A program made the translations under genes and the position numbers. Shown piece after piece: positions 45,087 through 53,790 of a stretch of DNA of 64,000 nt. This stretch comes from Chryseobacterium piperi (GTDB taxonomy: Bacteria > Bacteroidota > Bacteroidia > Flavobacteriales > Weeksellaceae): NCBI RefSeq assembly GCF_002285635.2, contig NZ_CP023049.2, positions 3,534,001-3,598,000 of the forward strand. The letters are read 5' to 3'. The notes under the pieces were generated by a model. It ran no database searches. It saw nothing but the letters and a program-made list of their open reading frames with translations, and was not told the DNA's origin. Position 1 is the first letter of the stretch, and every line of letters starts with the position of its first letter.

Positions 45087-46607
45087 ATGAAAATAAATAA
45101 CTTTTTAGAGCTGAAGGATTTTCAGAACATAATTATCAGGAATGAAGAAATAGAGCTGGATGAAACACTTTTAACCAGAGTAGAAGCAAGTTTTCAGTTT
45201 TTAAAAGAATTCTCAAGGAATAAAGTAATATATGGAGTCAATACGGGATTTGGACCGATGGCTCAATTTAAAATCAGTGATGAAGATAAGCATCAACTTC
45301 AATATAATCTAATAAGAAGCCACTCTTCGGGAATTGGAAATCCATTACCGGCAGAAGAAGTTAAGGCATCTATGCTGGCGAGGCTTAATACTTTGTCATT
45401 AGGAAATTCAGGAGTGCATAATTCTGTGATTTACTTACTTAAAGAGTTGATAAACAGAAATATTATACCGTTAATCTTTGAACACGGTGGAGTAGGCGCA
45501 AGCGGTGATTTAGTACAGCTGGCACATTTGGCTTTGGTCTTGATTGGTGAAGGGGAAGCGTTTTATAAGGGAGAAAGAAGAAATACCAAAGACGTTTTTG
45601 CTGCAGAAAATTTAGAACCCATAAAGGTTGAAATTCGTGAAGGTTTGGCATTAATGAACGGGACATCCGTTATGTCCGGTATTGGAGCGGTAAACGCTTA
45701 TAAAGCGAATCAGCTTACTGAAATCTCCATACAACTTTCCTGTGCAATTAATGAGATTGTTCAGGCATATGATGACCACTTGTCAGAAGCATTGAACGGT
45801 ACGAAAAGACATTATGGACAGCAGAAGGTTGCTGAGAAAATGCGGGCACGTCTATCTGATAGTAAACTGATCAGAAAAAGAGAGGATCATCTGTATACCC
45901 ATTTTGAAGAACAAGAAAAAGTATTTAAAGAAAAGGTTCAGGAGTATTACTCTTTACGATGTGTTCCTCAGATTCTGGGACCGGTTTTAGATACTTTGGA
46001 ATATACTGAAAAGGTTCTTGAAAATGAGATTAATTCTGCCAATGATAATCCGATCATTAATGTTGAAGATCAGCATGTCTACCATGGCGGAAACTTTCAT
46101 GGAGATTACATCTCATTAGAAATGGATAAGCTGAAACTGGTAGTTACAAAACTGACTATGCTTGCAGAAAGACAACTGAACTATCTTTTAAACTCAAAAA
46201 TTAATGAAATTCTACCTCCTTTCGTAAATTTAGGTAAATTAGGATTTAATTTTGGAATGCAGGGAGTACAGTTTACGGCTACTTCTACTACTGCTGAAAG
46301 CCAAATGTTATCCAACTCTATGTATGTGCATAGTATTCCTAATAACAATGATAACCAGGATGTCGTAAGTATGGGAACCAACGCTGCCGTAATTTGCAGA
46401 AAGGTTATTGAAAATGCTTTTGAAGTACTGACGATTGAAGCAATTACTATTGTTCAGGCTATTGAATATCTTGGTTTTCAGGATAAAATTTCTTCATCTA
46501 CAAGGACGTTGTATGATGAGGTAAGAAAAATCATACCTGCTTTTTCTGATGATATGGTAATGTATCCTTATCTGGAAGAAGTAAAAAAATATTTGAAGAC
46601 GATGTAA
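45087..46607 (+). CDS. Tyrosine ammonia-lyase (aromatic amino acid lyase, MIO enzyme)
   Basis: The 506-residue enzyme has the MIO-forming Ala138-Ser139-Gly140 in EHGGVGASGDLVQLAH. From memory it closely matches the characterised Flavobacterium johnsoniae tyrosine ammonia-lyase along its length, including YGVNTGFGPMAQ, NLIRSHSSG, NSANDNPII, YHGGNFHGDYISLEMDK and SIPNNNDNQD. It would convert L-tyrosine to 4-coumarate, the aryl starter for flexirubins. It is often annotated as histidine ammonia-lyase, but the flexirubin context and similarity favour tyrosine. It heads the operon lyase-FabG-KAS-ACP. Confidence 0.92.
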   Translation: MKINNFLELKDFQNIIIRNEEIELDETLLTRVEASFQFLKEFSRNKVIYGVNTGFGPMAQFKISDEDKHQLQYNLIRSHSSGIGNPLPAEEVKASMLARLNTLSLGNSGVHNSVIYLLKELINRNIIPLIFEHGGVGASGDLVQLAHLALVLIGEGEAFYKGERRNTKDVFAAENLEPIKVEIREGLALMNGTSVMSGIGAVNAYKANQLTEISIQLSCAINEIVQAYDDHLSEALNGTKRHYGQQKVAEKMRARLSDSKLIRKREDHLYTHFEEQEKVFKEKVQEYYSLRCVPQILGPVLDTLEYTEKVLENEINSANDNPIINVEDQHVYHGGNFHGDYISLEMDKLKLVVTKLTMLAERQLNYLLNSKINEILPPFVNLGKLGFNFGMQGVQFTATSTTAESQMLSNSMYVHSIPNNNDNQDVVSMGTNAAVICRKVIENAFEVLTIEAITIVQAIEYLGFQDKISSSTRTLYDEVRKIIPAFSDDMVMYPYLEEVKKYLKTM

Positions 46608-46668
46608 CCATTCGGTACCATAAATTGTCAATTACTAAGGAGGAAAAATATTTAAAACACTAAAACAC

Positions 46669-47400
46669 ATGAAATGTGCAATTGTAACAGGAGGTTCTAG
46701 AGGTATTGGAAGGGCCATCTGTATAAAACTGGCGGAAGACAAAAACTACCATATATTGATCAATTATACTTCAAATGAGTTGGCAGCAAAGGAAACACTG
46801 GCCAAAGTTGAAGAACTTGGTGCTACAGGAGAAATCCTTAAGTTTGATGTAGGAAACGCTGAAGAAACTTTGAGCATATTAGAAAAGTGGCAGGAAGAAA
46901 ATCCAGATGCACTTGTTGAAGTTATTGTCAATAATGCGGGGATTACAAGAGATGGATTATTTATGTGGATGAAAAGTGAAGACTGGAACAGTGTGATCAA
47001 TACAAGCTTAAATGGTTTTTTCAATGTAACGAACTTTTTTATTCAGAAGTTGTTGCGTAATAAATACGGTAGAATTATCAATATGGTTTCAGTTTCCGGA
47101 GTAAAAGGAACTGCCGGACAAACCAATTATTCGGCCGCAAAAGGAGCTTTGGTAGGAGCTACAAAAGCACTTGCCCAGGAAGTTGCCAAGAGAAATATTA
47201 CAGTAAATGCTGTAGCACCTGGATTTATTAGAACAGATATGACTCAGGATTTTAATGAAGACGAATTGAAGGCAATGATTCCTGCGAACAGATTTGGCGA
47301 AGCGGATGAAGTAGCGGACCTGGTTGCATTTTTAGCCTCCCGTAAAGCTTCTTATATTACAGGAGAAGTGATTAATATTAATGGTGGAATTTATTCATAA
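46669..47400 (+). CDS. 3-ketoacyl-ACP reductase (FabG-like SDR)
   Basis: The 243-residue short-chain dehydrogenase has the NADP-binding TGGSRGIG at residues 7-14 and the catalytic Ser141, Tyr154 and Lys158 (MVSVSG; TNYSAAKGALVG). In this cluster it would reduce the 3-keto group formed by the neighbouring ketosynthase during polyene extension. Confidence 0.92.
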   Translation: MKCAIVTGGSRGIGRAICIKLAEDKNYHILINYTSNELAAKETLAKVEELGATGEILKFDVGNAEETLSILEKWQEENPDALVEVIVNNAGITRDGLFMWMKSEDWNSVINTSLNGFFNVTNFFIQKLLRNKYGRIINMVSVSGVKGTAGQTNYSAAKGALVGATKALAQEVAKRNITVNAVAPGFIRTDMTQDFNEDELKAMIPANRFGEADEVADLVAFLASRKASYITGEVININGGIYS

Positions 47401-47485
47401 TAATGTAGCAATATAACAATTTACCAGTGTACCAATTAAATCATTATTACATTGCTAGACTGATACATTGTTTCAATTAAATAAC
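47401..47485. other. Short spacer with repetitive words
   Basis: This spacer interrupts the lyase-FabG-KAS operon. It carries words like ATGTAGCAAT and an approximate reverse copy (ATTACATTGCTA) and looks like a remnant of an intergenic repeat. It may form a weak hairpin in the mRNA. Confidence 0.3.
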
Positions 47486-48706
47486 ATGGAAAATAGGGTT
47501 GTGATTACCGGGATGGGAATTTATTCTTGCATCGGAACTTCTTTAGAAGAGGTGAAAGAGTCCCTATATCAAGGAAAATCCGGGATTGTTTTAGAACAGG
47601 AAAGAAAAGATTTTGGATATAGATCGGGGTTAACGGGACGTGTTCCGAAACCTGAGCTGAAAGGGCTTCTTAGCAGGAGGCAGCGGGTAAGCATGGGTGA
47701 AGAGAGCGAGTATGCGTATCTGGCTACAGTAGATGCATTAAAACAAGCCCGGATCGAAGATGATTTCCTTGATCAGCATGAAGTGGGTATATTATATGGG
47801 AATGACAGTGTTTCACAAGCCGTTGTTGACGCGATTGACATTGCAAGAGAAAAGAAAGATACTACTTTAATGGGGTCCGGAGCGATTTTTAAATCGATGA
47901 ATTCCACGGTGACTATGAACCTTTCAACGATCTTTAAGCTGAGAGGAATTAACCTTACCATTAGTGCAGCCTGTGCGAGTGGATCTCATTCTTTGGGATT
48001 GGCTTATCTTATGATTAAGAATGGGTTACAAGATATAATTGTTTGCGGAGGAGCGCAGGAAACGAATAAATACTCAATGGCAAGCTTTGATGGGCTAGGC
48101 GTTTTTTCCATAAGAGAAGATAAGCCGGAGAAAGCATCAAGACCATTCGATACAGCAAGAGACGGGCTTATTCCCAGTGGAGGAGCCGCGACTTTAATAG
48201 TGGAAAGTCTGGAATCTGCACAAAGAAGAGGAGTGCCTATTTTAGGTGAAATTATTGGATATGGTTTTTCTTCAAACGGTGGGCATATCTCTACACCTAA
48301 TGTTGATGGTCCTGCTTTAGCAATGGACAGAGCTTTAAAACAATCCGGATTAAAAGCAGAAGATATCGATTATATTAATGCTCATGCAACCTCTACTCCG
48401 ATTGGTGATGCCAACGAGGCAAAAGCCATTTACGAAATTTTTGGAGCGGAAGTTCCTGTAAGTTCTACCAAATCTATGACGGGGCATGAATGCTGGATGG
48501 CGGGAGCTAGTGAGGTGATCTATTCTATGCTGATGATGCAAAATGATTTTGTAGCACCGAATATTAATCTTGAAAATCCCGATGATGAGGCAAAAAGGAT
48601 AAATTTAATCGCTGAAACAAAAAATCAAAAAATTGACGTATTTTTGTCGAATTCTTTCGGATTTGGGGGAACCAATTCCGCACTAATTGTTAAAAAATTT
48701 GATTAA
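47486..48706 (+). CDS. Beta-ketoacyl-ACP synthase (KAS II-like)
   Basis: The ATG at 47486 gives MENRVVITGMGIYSCIGTSL and 406 residues; the TTG 18 bases upstream is unlikely. The catalytic triad is Cys163 (ISAACASGSHS), His300 (NAHATSTPIGD) and His334 (KSMTGHECW). It condenses malonyl-ACP with the growing chain. The single complete KAS here, with its own reductase and ACP, fits the aryl polyene part of flexirubin synthesis. Confidence 0.93.
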   Translation: MENRVVITGMGIYSCIGTSLEEVKESLYQGKSGIVLEQERKDFGYRSGLTGRVPKPELKGLLSRRQRVSMGEESEYAYLATVDALKQARIEDDFLDQHEVGILYGNDSVSQAVVDAIDIAREKKDTTLMGSGAIFKSMNSTVTMNLSTIFKLRGINLTISAACASGSHSLGLAYLMIKNGLQDIIVCGGAQETNKYSMASFDGLGVFSIREDKPEKASRPFDTARDGLIPSGGAATLIVESLESAQRRGVPILGEIIGYGFSSNGGHISTPNVDGPALAMDRALKQSGLKAEDIDYINAHATSTPIGDANEAKAIYEIFGAEVPVSSTKSMTGHECWMAGASEVIYSMLMMQNDFVAPNINLENPDDEAKRINLIAETKNQKIDVFLSNSFGFGGTNSALIVKKFD

Positions 48707-48710
48707 AAAC

Positions 48711-48965
48711 ATGGAAAGAGAAAAAATTGTTGCTATCGTTAATGATTTTTTGATCAACGAGTTTGAGGTAGATGGTGATGAAATAAGCAATGATGCAAAT
48801 CTTAAGAAGACCTTAGGATTGGATAGTCTTGATTATATTGACATGGTAGTGATCATTGAATCTAATTTCGGCGTGAAATTAGGAGAAGCAGACTTTAAAA
48901 GAATGGTCACATTTGATGACTTTTATACGACTATAGAGCATAAAATAGCCAATAAAACTGCATAA
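48711..48965 (+). CDS. Acyl carrier protein
   Basis: The ATG at 48711 lies 4 bp after the ketosynthase stop. The 84-residue acidic protein has the phosphopantetheine attachment Ser39 in LGLDSLDYIDM. It is a dedicated carrier for the pigment chain, separate from the fatty-acid ACP. Confidence 0.92.
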   Translation: MEREKIVAIVNDFLINEFEVDGDEISNDANLKKTLGLDSLDYIDMVVIIESNFGVKLGEADFKRMVTFDDFYTTIEHKIANKTA

Positions 48966-49018
48966 CATTGGCTGAAACTTTACTTTATTAATTTCCTCAA
49001 AAATTTTACGGATAAAGG

Positions 49019-49900
49019 ATGAACAAATGGAAAGGTAAATCTAAAGGGACAATATTAGGATATAAAATATTTGTCTACTGTATTAGAAATATCGGTATTA
49101 AAAGTTCCTATTTTGTTCTTTATTTTGTAGCGACCTATTATTTTTTATTTCTTAAAAAAAGTAATCAGTATATTTTTTATTATTTCAACAAGAGATTAAA
49201 CTATGGATTCTGGAAGTCTAAACTTTCGGTATTCAAAAGTTATTTTATTTTTGGTAAAGTACTGATTGATAAAACGGCTATTTCTGTTGGATTAAGAGAT
49301 CGGTTTACCTATGAATTTGATGGAATAGAACATCTTAAAAACCTTCTTAATGAAAAACGAGGAGGAGTTCTGATCAGTGCTCATATTGGTAATTTCGAAA
49401 TCGCAGAACACTTTTTTGCAGATATTGATTTTGATTGCCAGATTAACCTTGTAACTACAGATCAGGAAGTTACAGTGATTAAACAATACCTTGACAGTGT
49501 TGCTGTTAAGAAAAGCAACATTAAGTTCATCTATGTAAAAGATGATATGTCCCATATTTTCGATATTAATGCAGCATTATCCAATAACGAGTTGATTTGC
49601 TTTACAGGTGACCGGTATTTTGAAGGATCAAAATTTCTTGAAACAGAGATGTTAGGAAAAAGTGCCAAATTTCCGGCAGGGCCTTTTCTGATTGCGTCAA
49701 GATTAGGTGTTCCTGTAATGTATGTGTATGTGATGAAAGAGAAAAATCTCCATTATCATTTGTATGCAAGAGTCGCACAGGTAAAAAAACGTGATGCTCA
49801 AGGGCTACTCAACTCCTATGTACAAAATCTTGAGTCTATGCTTTATAAATATCCCCTTCAATGGTTCAATTATTTTGATTTTTGGGATGATATCGATTAA
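49019..49900 (+). CDS. LpxL/HtrB-like acyltransferase
   Basis: The 293-residue protein has an N-terminal hydrophobic segment (about 30-46) and the acyltransferase HX4E motif at His122-Glu127 (SAHIGNFEIAEHF), then GDRYFEGSKFLETEMLGK and FPAGPFLIASRLGVPVM. In aryl polyene and flexirubin loci such enzymes are thought to attach the acyl chain to a lipid or resorcinol partner; here that is inference. Confidence 0.85.
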   Translation: MNKWKGKSKGTILGYKIFVYCIRNIGIKSSYFVLYFVATYYFLFLKKSNQYIFYYFNKRLNYGFWKSKLSVFKSYFIFGKVLIDKTAISVGLRDRFTYEFDGIEHLKNLLNEKRGGVLISAHIGNFEIAEHFFADIDFDCQINLVTTDQEVTVIKQYLDSVAVKKSNIKFIYVKDDMSHIFDINAALSNNELICFTGDRYFEGSKFLETEMLGKSAKFPAGPFLIASRLGVPVMYVYVMKEKNLHYHLYARVAQVKKRDAQGLLNSYVQNLESMLYKYPLQWFNYFDFWDDID

Positions 49901-50113
49901 TTTTTCTATTTTTAGACTCGAAAACTAACTAACAAAAGCCTCAACCATTAAGATTCTTTTAGAAGTTAAGATATTTAAGTTATATTCTACTCATTATAGA
50001 GTTTGGAGCTTTTAAAATGATCCAGACAAGTTTAAAATGTTGTAAAAACAAATGGGTTTGTTACTTAATTATTTTAATCTCTGAGTGTCTTAATTTTAAA
50101 GAAACCTTTCTCC
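49901..50113. other. Spacer inside the pigment locus
   Basis: 213 bases without an ORF or clear structure. I see no terminator, so the downstream oxidoreductase may still belong to the same transcription unit. Confidence 0.3.
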
Positions 50114-51652
50114 TTGAAAAAAGAATATGACATACTTGTAATCGGCAGTGGATTAGGAGGCCTTGTTTCTGCTGTGATTATGGCGAAAGAAGGTCTAAAG
50201 GTATGTGTTCTGGAGAAAAATAATCAGTTTGGAGGGAATCTCCAGACTTTTTCCCGTGATAAGCTTATTTTTGATACCGGAGTTCATTATCTGGGTGGAC
50301 TGTCAAAGGGGCAAAATCTTTATCATTACTTTTCTTATCTGGAAATAATGAATGAACTGGATATTCATAAAATGGATGAAGATGGATATGATAAGATTAC
50401 TTTTGATGGTGATCCGATAGATTATCCCCATGCACAGGGCTACGATAACTTTATACTTCAATTGTCAAAGTTTTTTCCGGATGAAAAAGAAAACCTCGAA
50501 AGGTATTGCGAGGGTATACAGTACGTATGTAACCATTTTCCCAGATACAATGTAACCGGAAAAGATCAGTACAATGAAGAGATTCTTCATCTCAATACCC
50601 GTAGGTTCATTGAATCCATTACTCAGGATAAAAAGCTTCAGTCTGTTTTATTAGGTTCCAATTTTCTCTACGGAGGAGATTCTGAAAATACACCTCTTTA
50701 TGTCCATGCGCTTACCGTCAATTCTTGTATCCAAAGTGCTTATAAATGTATAAAAGGGGGAAGTCAGATCTCTAAGCTGCTGATCCGTAAATTAAGGGAA
50801 TATGGGGCAGAAGTTCATAAACATGCTGAGGTTGCCAGAATGATTTTTAATAATGAGGATGTGTTGATTGGTGTAAAAACCAAAGGCGGAAAAGAGTATC
50901 ATGCAAAACAGTTTATTTCCAATATTGAAATCCGTTCAACAATTCAGCTGATAGGAGAGGACAGATTAAAAAAGTCATTTCTTAACCGGGTTTTAAGCTG
51001 GGAACCTGTTTCTTCATGTTTCAGTGTTTATCTCGTTTTAAAACCGAGAACAATTCGCAATTTTAATTACAATATCTATCATTATTCCTCAGAAGATCTC
51101 GTATGGAATGCATATCGCTATGACAAAAAATCCTGGCCTGAAACTTATATGCTTTCTTCAACTCCTTCAAAAGCTGATCATGAATTTGCAGAAAGTTTGA
51201 CAATTATCTCATATATGGATTTTGATGAGGTAGCAACATGGCAGAAAACAGTCAATACAGTTGTAGATGAACATGAGAGAGGAACGCAGTACGAGATGTT
51301 TAAGCAAAAGAAGGCAGATCAGATGATTGATGCTTTAGAAAAAAGAATACCGGATTTAAGACGATCAATTAAAAAAGTTTATACTTCTTCACCGCTGTCT
51401 TATCGTGATTATATAGGAAGTGTCGAAGGGAATATGTATGGCTATAAAAAAAGCTCAGGTACGCCTCTGAAGACTATGGTGTCGCCACGAACAAAGATTG
51501 ATAATCTATTTTTAACCGGTCAATCTGTCAATATGCACGGAATTTTAGGATGTACCATCGGTGCTTTTAATACCTGTGCTGAAATTTTAGGAAAAGAATT
51601 GATTGAGGAGCGACTGACACAAATGATTAAAAATAATGATGAAGGGAAATAA
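50114..51652 (+). CDS. CrtI/retinol-saturase-like FAD-dependent oxidoreductase
   Basis: The start is a TTG at 50114 (MKKEYDILVIGSGLGGLVSA). The Rossmann motif GSGLGG and FDTGVHYLGGLSKGQNLYHY are typical of phytoene desaturase and retinol 13,14-reductase relatives. NLFLTGQSVNMHGILGCTIG is the C-terminal FAD motif. It has 512 residues. It could oxidise or reduce the polyene or an aromatic ring precursor. Confidence 0.85.
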   Translation: MKKEYDILVIGSGLGGLVSAVIMAKEGLKVCVLEKNNQFGGNLQTFSRDKLIFDTGVHYLGGLSKGQNLYHYFSYLEIMNELDIHKMDEDGYDKITFDGDPIDYPHAQGYDNFILQLSKFFPDEKENLERYCEGIQYVCNHFPRYNVTGKDQYNEEILHLNTRRFIESITQDKKLQSVLLGSNFLYGGDSENTPLYVHALTVNSCIQSAYKCIKGGSQISKLLIRKLREYGAEVHKHAEVARMIFNNEDVLIGVKTKGGKEYHAKQFISNIEIRSTIQLIGEDRLKKSFLNRVLSWEPVSSCFSVYLVLKPRTIRNFNYNIYHYSSEDLVWNAYRYDKKSWPETYMLSSTPSKADHEFAESLTIISYMDFDEVATWQKTVNTVVDEHERGTQYEMFKQKKADQMIDALEKRIPDLRRSIKKVYTSSPLSYRDYIGSVEGNMYGYKKSSGTPLKTMVSPRTKIDNLFLTGQSVNMHGILGCTIGAFNTCAEILGKELIEERLTQMIKNNDEGK

Positions 51653-53390
51653 TATAAGATTGATCATTCGGAATGTAAAGGAGAAATATCAATCGCCAGG
51701 AATTGATTGCTCTTTATGTCGACATGGCAAGATTCGAAGAATGTTATTCTGTTTTTTCTTTTTTCTTAATCTTATTTCTTGTGGCATCAGAAAATCTATC
51801 CATCATGCCCCTGACATAAACCAATACTCATTAGATATTCCAAAAGTCAATAAAGTCAATGATTCGACTTTCACGTATAATCGAAACTATTTAACAAAAA
51901 ACAGGCAACAGCTTTGGGAATTGTATATCCAGGGAAATCCTTTACAATTAGGCTATAATAATGGAGCACTGACCCAAAATCTGATGCAGAAACAGGAAGG
52001 TATTTTCTTTTCCAAGGTGGCAGGTTTTGTTCCTTCGAAATTCAAACAAAAATTATTACGCGGTTTCCTGAAATGGTATAACAGAAAAATGTATCTGAAT
52101 GTACGGGAAGATTATCAGGCTGAGTTGTACGGACTATCCCGCTACTCATCTGATCAGTATAACTTTATTGCACCAAGATATTTAAGAAGCCTATACTTGC
52201 ATGGGGCTCATGATATCGGACATGCTTTACAGGATCTTGCAATGGTTGGCTGTACCTCCTTAGCGGTATGGAATGAGAATACGGAAGATGGAGATTTATT
52301 GATCGGAAGAAATTTTGATTTTTTCGTAGGTGATGATTTTGCTGAAAACAAGTTGGTTGAATTTGTGCAACCTGAGCAGGGAATTTCTTATATGTCTGTA
52401 AGTTGGCCCGGAATGATTGGGGTTGTTTCAGGAATGAATAAAGAAGGGATGACCGTCACAATTAATGCGGGGAAATCCAAAGTTCCCCTCACTGCTAAAA
52501 CTCCTATTTCTTTTGTGACAAGGGAAATACTACAGTATGCAAGAAATATTGATGAGGCGATTGCCATTGTGAAAAAAAGAAAGGTTTTTGTTTCTGAATC
52601 CATTCTTGTTGGAAGCGCAAATGATAAAAAGGCAGTCATTATCGAAGTTTCACCGGATAATTTCGGAGTATATGAAGCTCCGAATTCAGACAGGGTATTT
52701 TGTGCCAATCATTTCCAGTCTGATTCTTATAAAAATGATAAAAGAAATCAGAAGCATATCCAGGAAAGTCATTCTGAATATCGGTATGAAAAATTACAGG
52801 AGCTTTTGCAGGAGAATAAAAAATTGAATCCTGAGAAGATGGCTTTAATCCTAAGGAATAGATCTGGCTTAAAAGACAGGAAAATAGGCTTTGGTAATGA
52901 AAAAGCCATTAATCAACTTCTGGCTCATCATGCTGTGATTTTTTCACCTGAAAAACGTTTGGTTTGGGTATCCTCCAACCCTTATCAGCTTGGGGAATTT
53001 GTATGTTATGATTTGAATGAAATTTTTTCTGACTACAGACTTGAAAGTACTGAACTGGCAGTGTCCCAATTCAATATTGAAAAAGATCCATTTTTAGAAT
53101 CGGAGGATTTTAAAAATTATGAAGAATATAAAAAGCTGAAAGTTCAGATTAATGATGTTGTTGAGAATAAAAAAGAGGTGCTTACAGAGGGACTTATTTA
53201 TCATTACCAGTCTTTAAATCCTGATTTCTGGATGGTATATTACCAGATAGGAAGATATTATTATAATCGGAAAGATTATCAAAAAGCAAAAATTGAATTT
53301 GAGAAAGCTCTTACCAAAGAGATTACAACAATACCTGATCAAAATAATGTGAAGCATTACTTGAGAAAAAGCATTAAAAAAGTACCATGA
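51636..53390 (+). CDS. C45-type autoproteolytic acyltransferase/hydrolase, lipoprotein
   Basis: The ATG at 51636 overlaps the previous gene by 17 bases and gives a basic region followed by FFFFLNLISC (lipid-acceptor Cys49); the in-frame ATG at 51741 would lack the basic n-region. The Ntn-hydrolase part has MVGCTSLAVWNENT with the probable nucleophile Cys206, GRNFDFFVGDDF, and MNKEGMTVTINAGKS. A tetratricopeptide-like tail follows near 525-565 (YYQIGRYYYNRKDYQKAKIE). Relatives include isopenicillin N acyltransferase. In this locus it may form or cleave the ester between the polyene acid and resorcinol; that is inference. Confidence 0.8.
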   Translation: MMKGNNIRLIIRNVKEKYQSPGIDCSLCRHGKIRRMLFCFFFFLNLISCGIRKSIHHAPDINQYSLDIPKVNKVNDSTFTYNRNYLTKNRQQLWELYIQGNPLQLGYNNGALTQNLMQKQEGIFFSKVAGFVPSKFKQKLLRGFLKWYNRKMYLNVREDYQAELYGLSRYSSDQYNFIAPRYLRSLYLHGAHDIGHALQDLAMVGCTSLAVWNENTEDGDLLIGRNFDFFVGDDFAENKLVEFVQPEQGISYMSVSWPGMIGVVSGMNKEGMTVTINAGKSKVPLTAKTPISFVTREILQYARNIDEAIAIVKKRKVFVSESILVGSANDKKAVIIEVSPDNFGVYEAPNSDRVFCANHFQSDSYKNDKRNQKHIQESHSEYRYEKLQELLQENKKLNPEKMALILRNRSGLKDRKIGFGNEKAINQLLAHHAVIFSPEKRLVWVSSNPYQLGEFVCYDLNEIFSDYRLESTELAVSQFNIEKDPFLESEDFKNYEEYKKLKVQINDVVENKKEVLTEGLIYHYQSLNPDFWMVYYQIGRYYYNRKDYQKAKIEFEKALTKEITTIPDQNNVKHYLRKSIKKVP

Positions 53391-53758
53391 TTTCTAAGAA
53401 AATAAAGCTATTATTCAGTATACCGGTGATTATCATTATTGTGTATACAGGATATCTGATCTGTCAGTACCATTCGATTCCTGATAATATTCCGATTCAT
53501 GGTTATAGTGAAAATACAGGTGGATCCGGGAGTAAGCTATTTTTGTTTTTTCCGATCCTATTGAACATCATACTTTTATTATTGATCTGGAGGATTATTA
53601 AAAGACCGGATAAAATCAATTTTTCTTTTGAGCTTAAAGAAGAGGATAAAGCTAAAACGTATGCCATTACACAAATGGTATTGGTCATAATCTCAATATT
53701 CATCACAGTTATCCTGACTGTTATTCTATTTTCAGATGTTGTTTTTAGTGATCTTTAA
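53387..53758 (+). CDS. DUF1648-like small membrane protein
   Basis: The 123-residue protein overlaps the end of the previous gene by 4 bases. It has three transmembrane segments (about 7-25, 50-67, 92-118) and the DUF1648 words YHSIPDNIPIHGY and GGSGSKLFLFFP. Function unknown. It is the last gene of the pigment-side operon; the next gene converges on it. Confidence 0.75.
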   Translation: MISKKIKLLFSIPVIIIIVYTGYLICQYHSIPDNIPIHGYSENTGGSGSKLFLFFPILLNIILLLLIWRIIKRPDKINFSFELKEEDKAKTYAITQMVLVIISIFITVILTVILFSDVVFSDL

Positions 53759-53790
53759 AGTCTTAGAATTAGTATTTATGAAACGTACGT

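Noticed and set aside
45087..46607. Histidine ammonia-lyase of histidine degradation (hutH)
   Set aside because: No hut genes are nearby, and the sequence matches the flavobacterial tyrosine ammonia-lyase within a pigment locus.
52388..52708. 106-codon minus-strand frame
   Set aside because: It is antisense to the C45-type hydrolase gene.
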